64,000 nt of DNA, taken from NCBI RefSeq assembly GCF_012927185.1, contig NZ_JABBGB010000004.1, forward strand, positions 1 to 64,000, in the 5' to 3' direction. Positions within the stretch are counted from its first letter, which is position 1. Each line of letters begins with the position of its first letter. Below, piece by piece: positions 49,518 to 59,500 of the stretch. The notes under the pieces are model-generated. The model did not search any database, had not been told where the DNA came from, and saw only the letters and a list, made by a program, of their open reading frames with translations. This DNA comes from Pseudoflavitalea sp. G-6-1-2. Lineage in GTDB: Bacteria > Bacteroidota > Bacteroidia > Chitinophagales > Chitinophagaceae. Position numbers and translations under genes: made by a program.

Positions 49518-52346
49518 TGAATGTATGTTCATCCGCGCGGGAGCGCCGAAAGAACCTGTTGCCGATTTTGTACGCTTGCCACCAAACCGGTTCAGTCCAT
49601 ATGCAAATGTTACCATGTAATACCTACGCAAGATCTGCGAATAGGTATCCACGATACTCAGCTCAGTGATGCTTCTGTTTACATTGCTGTTCTTATTGAG
49701 AATATCCACTATCCCGAATCGCAGTTCGGCATTCTTCTTTTTGCCTATCGTCCACACCGCCGAAGCATCCCATAATGGAATCGCCTGATTGAACCCATCA
49801 CTTCTTCCCGAATAAACCGAATAGTCGAAACTGCTTTCGATACGCAGGTCACTGATGATATTGTAACTCACATCGGTACTGTAATTCTGATTGAAGTAGC
49901 GGTTATTGGTCTGCGCCTGCAGGTTCAGACTAGCATCGTTGTACGTGAATGCTCCTGTTACGCCCACACTGAACTTCTCCACCCAGTAATTGAGCGTAAC
50001 GCCCTGCATTATGCTTTTGGTAGTGTTGAAATTCTTCTGACTATTGTACAAACTCACATCTCTGTTATAATTCAGTTGTGTGTTGGTCTGCAGGTTCAGC
50101 GGGCTTGGTTTGCCGGATGTTGTGCGTTTCAGCGGCATCGCCAGATTACCCGAAAGGGCTATATTGAAAGAACCATTCAGGTTTTCTGGGCGCGTCAGCT
50201 GCTTGCCACCGTCGAGCAAAATGATATTGCTCACGATCTTATTACTGGTAAATCCTCCGCTCAGATCTGCACTGTAATAGAGAAAATTATCAGGATTGGT
50301 TTTGTTGTAGCTGATGCTCATCATATGCATGAACTCCTGTTTCAGATTGGGATTACCCTCGCGCATGAACAGCGGGTTCGATACATCCCGCACATCCTGC
50401 AACTCCAGTATCTGAGGCGATCTGGTATTGCCATTGTATCCGATACGCATATTGGATGTTCTGGTGAACCGGTAATTGAAACTGGCATTCGGCGCGAGGT
50501 TCACAAACTTCTGCACCATGGTGGTATCTTTTCCCTTCAGCGCGCGGAAACTCATATTCTTCAAAGTGGAGAACTGTGCCATACCTCCGATCTGAACATC
50601 TCCTTTCTTCAACTGATAACGAAGGTTACCACCGAATCGATTATGCTGGTTCTTGTTCTCGAAGTAGTTGGTCTGCGCTTTATCGACGCTGTCGTATTTG
50701 CCTGATATAGCGCTGTATGCCATCACATCCACATCATTGGTATTGCGATCGTTCATCCAGGAGTAATTCAATTCCAGCAACATATTCTCCATCAGTGGTT
50801 CTGTGTAAGAAACGCCGATAGTATTGTTGAAGCCTTTCGACACACTGGTGTTTTTCTGACGCTGATTGGTGAGCGTAGTATCACCATCTTTGCTGAAAAA
50901 ATAATAGGGCGATTCTGTGCTGCCGCTGCCATCTGAATTATTGATGGAACTATTCCAGTTTACGCTCAGGGTTCTTCCTTTTTTATGGAACTGCCGGCGG
51001 ATCGCCAGGTTGCTGTTGAGATTCAGTCCCTGCTGATCGTTGCTGCGCTGACTGTTCCTCGAAATGGAAGCCCACTCCTTTCCATCCATGCGCGTACGTG
51101 TGAAAGAGCTGTCTGTGCCCGAACTGCTTCCATCACTGAAACTCACCATTGGCGTGAACTGTATGCTTGTAAGGCTATCGATCTTGTAATCGAACCGCAT
51201 ATTGAAATTGTGATTGGCATTTCTGTTATTCGACACAGACGATGCATTCTCAAACGTGGTAGAATCTTTTGCGAAAAAGCTCTGGCGATAACTGCCGGTG
51301 CGCGTTACTGATTTTGAACTGTTCACATTGTAGCTGGCATTGAAGCTGAGCTTCTTTCCCCAATCGTTGGAGAAGTTGATGCCACCGCCCCAGGTGTCTG
51401 TATTGCCCACTCCACCACCACCGCGGCCACCGCCGCCGCCCATTCCCATGCCGCTCATTACCATTCCTCTCGTTTTGCTGCCTCCGCCGCCCATTCCTCC
51501 TCCAAAGCCCGAACGGTTGGTATTGCTGATATTGCCGACTACCGAAATACGTTGTGCATCGTTGAAACTATTCACAAAAAGAGTTCCTTCATAGAGATCG
51601 TTGTTGCCAAAGCCGGCCGACGCACGGCCGAATACTCCTTTACGTCTGTCTTTTTTCAATTTGATATTGATGGTTTTCTTGCGGCTGCCATCATCTATCT
51701 TATTGAATTTTGCCTGATCGCTCATATCCTCATAAAGCTGCACACTTTCCACCATATCGGCAGTGAGATTGCGGGTGGCCATCTTAGGATCATTGCCGAA
51801 GAATTCTTTTCCGTCTACATATATTTTGGGTACATCCTTTCCCTGCGATTTGATATTGCCATCACGATCCACTTCCAGTCCCGGTATGCGTTTCAGCAGA
51901 TCTTCCACTGTTGCATTCACCTTTGTTTTGAAGGCCCCGGCCCTGAACTCCGTGGTATCTCCTTTTACAGTGATCGGCGGCACACGCACCACTACGCTGG
52001 CCAGCATGGCCGTATCGTTTTCCATGAAAATATCACCGAGATCAACCACAGGTTTTTCTGCTGCAATGGTGAGCTCACGATAAATTTCTTTGTATCCGGT
52101 AAAACTGAGAGAGAGCAGATAACCGCCTGCTGCCACATTCTTCACTTCGAAGGCGCCGTTCTTATCGGAGACCGTGAAGCCGATTACTGAAGAATCTTTG
52201 TTGTTAAGCAGCGTGGCTGTTGCGAGGGGAAGCACCAGTTTGTTTTGTTTGTCGAGCACTTTTCCTTTCACAGTTCCCACAGGCTTCTGTGCGTAAAGGG
52301 TGGCTCCAACTAAACAGGAGATCAAAAACAGTAAGGTACGATACAT
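49515..52346 (-). CDS. Outer-membrane beta-barrel protein with carboxypeptidase-like domain (TonB-receptor-like)
   Basis: A 943-residue outer-membrane protein. The start at 52346 opens a signal peptide ending ATLYAQ. A carboxypeptidase regulatory-like domain (KGKVLDKQNKLVLPLATATLL) is followed by a plug-like region (VEDLLKRIPGLEVDRDGNI, PKIYVDGKEFFGND), a Gly/Met-rich loop (GGGMGGGGSKTRG) and a long beta barrel of the OMP_b-brl_3 type. No TonB box or SusD partner is visible next to it. Its cargo is unknown. Confidence 0.88.
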   Translation of the reverse strand: MYRTLLFLISCLVGATLYAQKPVGTVKGKVLDKQNKLVLPLATATLLNNKDSSVIGFTVSDKNGAFEVKNVAAGGYLLSLSFTGYKEIYRELTIAAEKPVVDLGDIFMENDTAMLASVVVRVPPITVKGDTTEFRAGAFKTKVNATVEDLLKRIPGLEVDRDGNIKSQGKDVPKIYVDGKEFFGNDPKMATRNLTADMVESVQLYEDMSDQAKFNKIDDGSRKKTINIKLKKDRRKGVFGRASAGFGNNDLYEGTLFVNSFNDAQRISVVGNISNTNRSGFGGGMGGGGSKTRGMVMSGMGMGGGGGRGGGGVGNTDTWGGGINFSNDWGKKLSFNASYNVNSSKSVTRTGSYRQSFFAKDSTTFENASSVSNNRNANHNFNMRFDYKIDSLTSIQFTPMVSFSDGSSSGTDSSFTRTRMDGKEWASISRNSQRSNDQQGLNLNSNLAIRRQFHKKGRTLSVNWNSSINNSDGSGSTESPYYFFSKDGDTTLTNQRQKNTSVSKGFNNTIGVSYTEPLMENMLLELNYSWMNDRNTNDVDVMAYSAISGKYDSVDKAQTNYFENKNQHNRFGGNLRYQLKKGDVQIGGMAQFSTLKNMSFRALKGKDTTMVQKFVNLAPNASFNYRFTRTSNMRIGYNGNTRSPQILELQDVRDVSNPLFMREGNPNLKQEFMHMMSISYNKTNPDNFLYYSADLSGGFTSNKIVSNIILLDGGKQLTRPENLNGSFNIALSGNLAMPLKRTTSGKPSPLNLQTNTQLNYNRDVSLYNSQKNFNTTKSIMQGVTLNYWVEKFSVGVTGAFTYNDASLNLQAQTNNRYFNQNYSTDVSYNIISDLRIESSFDYSVYSGRSDGFNQAIPLWDASAVWTIGKKKNAELRFGIVDILNKNSNVNRSITELSIVDTYSQILRRYYMVTFAYGLNRFGGKRTKSATGSFGAPARMNIHS

Positions 52347-52505
52347 GCAGCTATACTTTGGTTGGTCAGCCACGAATATCAGTTTTTGAATTCAGCTATC
52401 CACAACATCATCAGCCGTTTGTCAAGAATTTAGAAATCTATAACAATTGATATCTGTCGGTTTTGCTGAATAAAATGCTGGTTGCGCTGAATAGTTTTTA
52501 TGCAA

Positions 52506-52536
52506 AATGCCCGTTTCGGATTACGAAACGGGCATT
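52506..52536 (-). terminator. Terminator of the metal-resistance operon
   Basis: Perfect 13-bp stem 52506-52518 with 52524-52536 (AATGCCCGTTTCG/CGAAACGGGCATT), 50 nt after the last gene. The T-run is short. Confidence 0.7.
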
Positions 52537-52586
52537 AGTTTATCCTAAAATGAATTTATCGCAATACTTGCGTATGTGTGGCTCCG

Positions 52587-53033
52587 TTAGCTTTTGGCCG
52601 GAGGCGGTTTTACTGCCTGCCTTGCCAGGAGCACCCAATGATGTCGTTGTTTTTGCCAAACAGTCATGATCGACAATGCTACAGTTCCGGGTTTGCCATT
52701 GTCGTTGGTTGTGGCATTGAGTTTATGACGAACGATGGCTGTTTCCCCCGATACCGAAATGGTCTGATCTGTTAACTCGATGGTCACAAAGTCGGATTTG
52801 CCGCTGGTTAGCGCGGAAATGAACGTTTTCTTGTCTTCCACATTTCCTCCGGAATGGCCATAACTGAGTTGTTCTGCCGTAATGGATTCGAGCGTTTTCT
52901 GATCGGCATCGATCATTGCTTTCCGCAATGTTTCTACTGCAGTGGCTACTGCTTTTTCGTCTTTGGATTGAGCCATGATTGCATTCACAAAGATGGTGAC
53001 AATGAATAAAAGGATAATCGATTTCCTGTACAT
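52587..53033 (-). CDS. Exported DUF4440/NTF2-like protein
   Basis: A 148-residue protein with a signal peptide (start at 53033, MYRKSIILLFIVTIFVNAIMAQ region) and an NTF2-like cone fold of the DUF4440 group (VETLRKAMIDADQKTLESITAEQLSYGHSGG, VWQKQRHHWVLLARQAV). Function unknown. It is the last gene after the P-type ATPase (38 nt), so likely co-transcribed with it. Confidence 0.85.
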   Translation of the reverse strand: MYRKSIILLFIVTIFVNAIMAQSKDEKAVATAVETLRKAMIDADQKTLESITAEQLSYGHSGGNVEDKKTFISALTSGKSDFVTIELTDQTISVSGETAIVRHKLNATTNDNGKPGTVALSIMTVWQKQRHHWVLLARQAVKPPPAKS

Positions 53034-53071
53034 GATAGTAAGATGCTGGTGAACAATTATCCTAAAATACA

Positions 53072-55252
53072 TCATTGTCTGTAGCCAAGCAACCTTAGCG
53101 CATTCATCACTACCAGTAAAGTGCTGCCTTCGTGAACGGCAACTGCCGGACCAATATTGGCAATTCCGGTGATGGCCAGCGGCACCAGCACAGCCACCAT
53201 TCCCAGACTGAACCAGAGGTTCTGCCGGATGATCCTTTTCGACGCGCGGCTCAGCCCGATTGCAAAAGGAAGGTTCGCCAGATTATCGGCCATCAGCGCA
53301 ATATCGGCCGCTTCGAGCGCAACATCACTTCCTGCCGCTCCCATCGCAATGCCTACAGTGCTGCGCGCCATCGCAGGCGCGTCATTCACGCCATCGCCTA
53401 CCATGGCCAGTTTGTTTTCTTCTTTGCGGATCTGTTCTATCGCTGCTACTTTCTCTTCGGGAAGCAGATCGCCCATCGCTGTATCGATGCCCACTTTTGC
53501 AGCTACAGCATTTGCCACACGCTGGTTATCGCCAGTAAGCATCACCATTTTGCGTATGCCTGTTTCTCTGAGTTGTTTTATCACTTCGATGGCTTCTTCG
53601 CGCGGAACATCCATCACACCAAGAATACCTGCAAACTGATCGCCTTTACGTACGATCATGGTGGTATTGCCTGCTTCCTGCAACGCTACTACCTGCTGCT
53701 GAATATTTTCCGGTAAGGATGAATTGATGCTTCTGAACAGCTCATCGTTGCCGATCAGGATCTGCTCTCCCTGCCAGCTTGCTTCGATGCCTTTTCCGGC
53801 AACGGCTTTGAGTCCGGATGCTTCGGGCACATCGATGTTTCCCAGTTTCTCCAGTCCTCCGTTTACGATGGCGGATGCAATGGGGTGATCGCTCAATCGC
53901 TCTACCGCCACTGTCATTTGCAGCAATTCTTTTTCATCGGTTCCGTTGAGTGCCACAACAGCATTGAGTTTCGGCCTGCCTTCTGTAAGCGTTCCGGTTT
54001 TATCGAATGCGAGGGCAGTGAGCATTCCGAGCTCTTCGAGTGGGCGACCACCTTTTACCAGCACGCCTTGCCTTGCTGCACGGGCTACGCCACTCAGCAC
54101 TGCACTGGGCGTGGAGATGGCCAGCGCACAGGGGCTCGCCGCCACCAGCACCGACATTGCACGATAGAAACTCTGGCTGAATGTTTCATCGATCACCAGA
54201 AAAGCAAACATCAGCGCCACTACCAGTATCAGCACGGCGGGCACATAATATCTTTCTATTTTTTTAGTGAATTGTTGTGTGGGCGATTGCTGTTGCTCCG
54301 CTTCGCGCACCATCTGCATCACGCGCGCGAGTGTGGAATCTTTGGCTTCTTTGGTTACGCGGATCTCCAGAGATCCTGTTCCGTTGATGGTGCCGGCAAA
54401 AACTTTGTATTGTGCATCGATCTTTTTCTCGTCTGTTACTTTCATTTCAACCGGCAGTGGAGATTTATCAACAGGGATGCTTTCTCCGGTGATCGGTGCC
54501 TGATTCACAGCGCTTGTTCCCGACATCACCAATCCGTCTGCGGGTATTTTGCTGTTCGGGCGAATGATCACAATATCACCTGCCCTTAACGACGCAACAG
54601 GAACTTCTTTCACCACTCCGTCTTTGCGGATGGTGGCAGTAGTGGGTGCAAGCCCTGCAAGTGCTTCGATGGATTTACGGGCTTTGTCCATACTCAGTGC
54701 TTCGAGCGCATGGCCCAGGCTGAAGAGGAAAAGCAGCAATGCGCCTTCCGGCCACTTGCCCAGTGAAGCCGCTCCCACAGCGGCTACCAGCATCAGAAAG
54801 TCTACTTCGAATTGTCCTTTTCTAATGCTTCCGATGGCTTCCATCAATGTGTAATATCCGCCGAAGAAATAAGTGCCGATGAAACAGGCAGTGGGCAACC
54901 ATGCTGGCCCTGCTCCGGATTTTTCGAGCAGGTAGCCGATGCCTAAGAGTGCACCGGCAGTGAGGGAGAAGATGAGATCGCTTCGCTTGCCGAAGATGCC
55001 TCCGTGTTCGTGACCGCCATCACCCTGCGAATGTCCATGTCCGCCGGTTTTGGCTGAATCGTTGCTTACATCATGGCCTCCATGATCGTGGCTGGTTTTA
55101 CCCGAATGATCATGTGCGTTTCCTTTTGAGTGATCATGACCGCTATGGTCATGATCACTGTGAGAAGTATTATTCGATTGATCGTTACCGTTATCTCCTG
55201 CATTGGATGTCTTTGCAGGCTGACTGCCCAATTGTTTATTTTGTTCACTCAT
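53072..55252 (-). CDS. P1B-4-type metal-transporting ATPase
   Basis: A 726-residue membrane ATPase. The start at 55252 begins a His/Asp-rich N-terminus (about residues 25-90) likely to bind metal. TGES, the membrane motif SPC (in AASPCALAIS), DKTGTLTEG with the phosphorylated Asp, MLTGDN and GDGVNDAPAM are present, and a late HEGST lies in the last helix. SPC together with HEGST marks the P1B-4 subgroup, which exports Co2+, Zn2+, Cd2+ or Fe2+ rather than Cu+. It is in an operon with RND efflux genes. Confidence 0.92.
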   Translation of the reverse strand: MSEQNKQLGSQPAKTSNAGDNGNDQSNNTSHSDHDHSGHDHSKGNAHDHSGKTSHDHGGHDVSNDSAKTGGHGHSQGDGGHEHGGIFGKRSDLIFSLTAGALLGIGYLLEKSGAGPAWLPTACFIGTYFFGGYYTLMEAIGSIRKGQFEVDFLMLVAAVGAASLGKWPEGALLLFLFSLGHALEALSMDKARKSIEALAGLAPTTATIRKDGVVKEVPVASLRAGDIVIIRPNSKIPADGLVMSGTSAVNQAPITGESIPVDKSPLPVEMKVTDEKKIDAQYKVFAGTINGTGSLEIRVTKEAKDSTLARVMQMVREAEQQQSPTQQFTKKIERYYVPAVLILVVALMFAFLVIDETFSQSFYRAMSVLVAASPCALAISTPSAVLSGVARAARQGVLVKGGRPLEELGMLTALAFDKTGTLTEGRPKLNAVVALNGTDEKELLQMTVAVERLSDHPIASAIVNGGLEKLGNIDVPEASGLKAVAGKGIEASWQGEQILIGNDELFRSINSSLPENIQQQVVALQEAGNTTMIVRKGDQFAGILGVMDVPREEAIEVIKQLRETGIRKMVMLTGDNQRVANAVAAKVGIDTAMGDLLPEEKVAAIEQIRKEENKLAMVGDGVNDAPAMARSTVGIAMGAAGSDVALEAADIALMADNLANLPFAIGLSRASKRIIRQNLWFSLGMVAVLVPLAITGIANIGPAVAVHEGSTLLVVMNALRLLGYRQ

Positions 55253-55272
55253 GGGAATTGTTTTTAGGTACG

Positions 55273-56520
55273 TTAATGATCGTGGCCTTCTTCCCCGCTG
55301 TTCTTCCATTTGCTCAGCAGGTCATAAGCTCCCTTGAACACTATCGGCGTAGCCTTCACATCGAAACCCTGTGGCAATTGAATAGCCACATATCCAAGTT
55401 CGGAAACGCCTGTTTGTACTTCTACGGCTTTGTAGTGGAGATGGGGTGCGCCGGCTTCTTTTTTGGGATCATCATGCCCGGCCTCTTCTTCTTTGATAAA
55501 GATATAGTTCTTTCCTTCATAGTTCACCACTGCTGTTTCAGGAACAGAAGGCAGTTGCTCATTTTTAGTTTCTACGAAAGCTGTGAGGTACATGCCGGGC
55601 AGCAACTCACGGTCTTCTTTATCGAGATGGCAATGAATGCGAACGGTACGGTCTGCACTGATCTCGCGTCCGATGAGATATACAGTTGCCATTCGTTCTT
55701 TCAGTTCGTTGGCGAGTATGAAACGCACTTTCTGCCCGATTTTCAGCTTGGGTACATCCTTCTCAAAAACGGTGAGCTCCGCATGCAGGTGCTCGGTATC
55801 CACTATCTCGAACATCACGTCTGTAGGATTTACGTATTTGCCGAGGTTTACGTTTACTTCGGTTACATATCCCGAAATGGGAGCATGGATATTGATGGTA
55901 GGCTGGATCTCTCCTTTCGACAATCTGCTCATATCTATTTTGGCCAGTTGCAGTTTGGCTTTCAGTCCGGCCAGCTTCGCCTGCATGGAACGATAATTCG
56001 CTTTCGCCTGTTCGAATGTTTTTTTTGCGTTGATGTTTTCTTTCAGCAACTCCTCCTGTCTTTCGAATTCGGCTTTGAGGAAATCGAGCTGACTGGCGCT
56101 TTCGAGATAGTCCTGTTGCAATTGAAGATATGCAGGGTCTTCGAGTGTGGCAATCAGTTCTCCCTTCCTCACATATTTTCCCTGCAGCATTTCTGAAGAG
56201 CGGAGAAAACCACCCATGGGTGCGCTAACGCTGAGCATCTGTTGCGGCGGCACATCGAGTGTACCATTTACTTTGATGGTTCCGCTGAGTGTGCGCACGC
56301 TCACGTTCCCGGTTTCAACGCCGATGCTCCGCGCCTGATCGGGCGTGAGTTCTACTTCTCCTTTTCCTTCTTCGTGATGGCCTTCCTGCCCTGCTTCTTT
56401 GGCTCCTGCCTCTTTTTCTACAGCCTTGCTGTTGCTGTCGCCACAGGCTTCCATAGAGAAGAGCGCTGCTGCAAATGCACCTGCTTTGAATAGATTGATG
56501 ATATTATTATTGATGGTCAT
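55273..56520 (-). CDS. Periplasmic adaptor of RND metal efflux (CzcB-like)
   Basis: A 415-residue membrane-fusion protein. The N-terminus carries a lipoprotein-like signal with MEACGD; a Glu/His-rich stretch (KEAGQEGHHEEGKGE) may bind metal; barrel-sandwich and coiled-coil parts (GKYVRKGELIATLEDPAYLQLQ, AKANYRSMQAKLAGLKAKLQ) and PISGYVTEVNVNLG follow. It links the inner-membrane pump to the outer-membrane channel. It lies 8 nt after the pump gene and 20 nt before the ATPase. Confidence 0.93.
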   Translation of the reverse strand: MTINNNIINLFKAGAFAAALFSMEACGDSNSKAVEKEAGAKEAGQEGHHEEGKGEVELTPDQARSIGVETGNVSVRTLSGTIKVNGTLDVPPQQMLSVSAPMGGFLRSSEMLQGKYVRKGELIATLEDPAYLQLQQDYLESASQLDFLKAEFERQEELLKENINAKKTFEQAKANYRSMQAKLAGLKAKLQLAKIDMSRLSKGEIQPTINIHAPISGYVTEVNVNLGKYVNPTDVMFEIVDTEHLHAELTVFEKDVPKLKIGQKVRFILANELKERMATVYLIGREISADRTVRIHCHLDKEDRELLPGMYLTAFVETKNEQLPSVPETAVVNYEGKNYIFIKEEEAGHDDPKKEAGAPHLHYKAVEVQTGVSELGYVAIQLPQGFDVKATPIVFKGAYDLLSKWKNSGEEGHDH

Positions 56521-56528
56521 TACTCAGA

Positions 56529-59500
56529 TTATTTAGTGGGTTGGAAGTATTCGAGGGTTACAACAGAAAGATTCATATCACGGATAGCCTGCAGATAATT
56601 CATTCTGATCTCACTGCCGGTCTGCAAGGCCTGCAGGTATTCGACATAGCTGATCTCCCCGGCCTGAAAAGCACGCTGTGCCTGCTTCAGCATCAGTTCA
56701 ACATTTGGCAGAGCGCTGCTCTCGTAGTATAACAGGTTCTTCTTTTCTTTTTCGTACTGCTGCACCGCTTCGCGATACTGACCATTGAGATTGTTGCGGG
56801 CCAGTTCGAGATTGCTCTCTGCTATCTGCTGATCTACTTTCGCTGCCTTGATTCTGCTGGAGAATGGTTTGTTGAAAAGCGGAAATGCTACCGAAGCTGT
56901 TACTCCCTGAAAGCGTTTATTGCGATCATAGAATTTTTCTCCGTCGCCCACATTCTGAAATCCGTAGATCGATTGATTGAAATATCCGATGGAAAAATCA
57001 GGACCCGCCTTTGCTTTCTCCACCCGAACCAGTTGCTCATTTACTTTGATCTCCTGCTGAAGAAAAGCAGTGAGCGGATGATCGGCCGGCAACGATGCCG
57101 CAGGTGCTGCAACTCCATCGATTTTCTGAATGCCTTCGGCTGCAACTGTTACTGCTTCCGATGTATTGAGCAGTCTTTGCAGGTTGGTCTGTGCAATCTG
57201 AATATCTGCTTCATTGCGCTGTATCTGGTTGCTGTTTTCGTTCAGGCGTGTCTGCGCGGTGGATTGCTCCAGCATGCGCGTTTCGCCGGTTTTGTACCGC
57301 AGCTCCGCTGCTTTGAGGAAATTGCGGAACAGTGTATCCTGACGTTGCAGCAGGTACTTCACCGATTGCAGCCAGGCGAGCTGATACCAGGCAGCTTTCA
57401 CCTGCATCACCAGTTCCTGTTTGGTTACTGCGAGATTGAGTTCGCTGCTTTTGATCTTTGCATCGGCCAGCTGTTTTTGTTTGCTGTAGAGACCGGGATT
57501 GGGAATCTCCTGCGTCAACGAAAAATGATTGTCCCATTTCACGGTGTTGGCTTGCCCGTATTGCCCGCTGATATTGGTTTTTCCGAGTTCGGTGGATGTG
57601 CCGCGAAGCACACGTTCCCGCTCTATCATCAGTTTGGAAGACTGCATCCCGGGATGCTGCTTCACAGCCATATCCACTGCCTGCTGCAAAGTGATGGGAT
57701 TGGCAGACTGCGCATGCGCGCTCATGGCCGGACCAAACACCAGCAATGCAATCACTGTTGTTGCAGTGGCCAGTTTTTTACCTCCGCCTCCGATCTTTTC
57801 AAATATCATGTAGAGGCATGGAAGCACAAGCAGTGTAAGCAGCGTAGCTGTTACAAGCCCGCCGATCACTACGGTTGCCAGTGGCCGCTGTACTTCTGCT
57901 CCGCTGCCTCCGGACAATGCCATGGGAATGAAGCCCAGCGAGGCTACGGTAGCCGTCATTATTACCGGGCGCAAGCGTATGCGCGTACCCGTTATCACTA
58001 TCTTCGTAAGGTTATCCATACCTTCTTTTTTTAACCGGTTAAATTCTGCGATCAGTACAATGCCATTCAACACTGCCACACCGAATAGGGCAATGAACCC
58101 AACACCGGCAGAGATGCTGAAGGGCATATCGCGCAACCATAATGCTACAATGCCTCCGATCGCTGAGAGCGGAATGGCGGTGAAGATCAGCAGTCCGTAT
58201 TTCAATGATCCGAATGCGAAATACAGTAAGAATAAGATCAGCAGCAATGCTACAGGTACGGCAATCGCCAGCCGCTGACGCGCTTCCTGCAGATTCTCGA
58301 ACGTACCGCCATATGCTGCATAGTAACCCGGACTGAATTTGATCTCTTTTTCAATTCTCTTTTTGATATCGGCAACCACGGTGGCTACATCTTTCCCACG
58401 AACGTTGAAGCCTACCATAATGCGTCTGCGCGCATCTTCGCGCTGTATCTGATTGGAACCAGACCTGATCTCCACATCTGCCAGCTGCTCCAGCGGAATC
58501 TGATTTCCGTTTGGTGCTGTAACATAGAGTGTGCGCAGGTCTTCGACAGTCTGACGGTTCGATTTATCGAGGCGGACCACCAGATCAAAACGGCGTTCGT
58601 TCTCGAAAACCTGTCCGGCTGCATCACCTGCAAATCCGGCGCGGATCACCTGATTCACCGTTTCGATATCGAGACCGAACTGCGCAATTTTATCGCGCTT
58701 GAATTTTACGATCACCTGCGGAAGACCAGTAGCCTGCTCCACATACACATCCACTGCGCCATCGATGGTGCCCGCGATCTTTCCGATACGGCGTGCATAG
58801 TCTCCGAGCTGATCGAGATCTTCTCCGAAGATCTTCACCACCACATCCTGTCTTGCACCAGACATCAGTTCGTTGAAACGCATCTGGATGGGTTGCTGAA
58901 ATCCATAGGTAACACCGGGTATGTTTTTTTCGAGCTCTGCCTGCATTTTCGCTGCGAGTTCTTCGCGCGTATTGGCGGAGACCCATTCCTTTCTGTCTTT
59001 CAGTACAACAATGAGGTCGCACAACTCAACAGGCATAGGGTCTGTAGGGATCTCGCTCGATCCGATCTTTCCTACCACCTGTTTTACTTCGGGGAAATTC
59101 TTCAGCAGCACGTCGGCAGATTTGCCGGCAGCATCTACAGTTTTGGAGAGACTGCTTCCGGTGAGTACTCTGGTCTCCACCGCGAAATCGCCTTCTCCGA
59201 GTGTAGGAATGAATTCAGATCCCATTCTGCTGAAGAGCCACACACTGGCCACCAGCAGCACTACTGCTGCACTGATGGTAATGGCTTTTGCACGAAGTGC
59301 GCCACGAAGCATCGGTTCGTACACACGTTGCACAAGCGACATGATTCTATCGGAGATGGTTTTCTTATGACTGATCTTTTTGCTCAGGAATAAGGCACTC
59401 ATCATCGGAACATACGTGAGTGAAAGAATCAGTGCGCCAATGATGGCAAACGAAACTGTCTGCGCCATCGGACGGAACATCTTCCCTTCGATACCCGTGA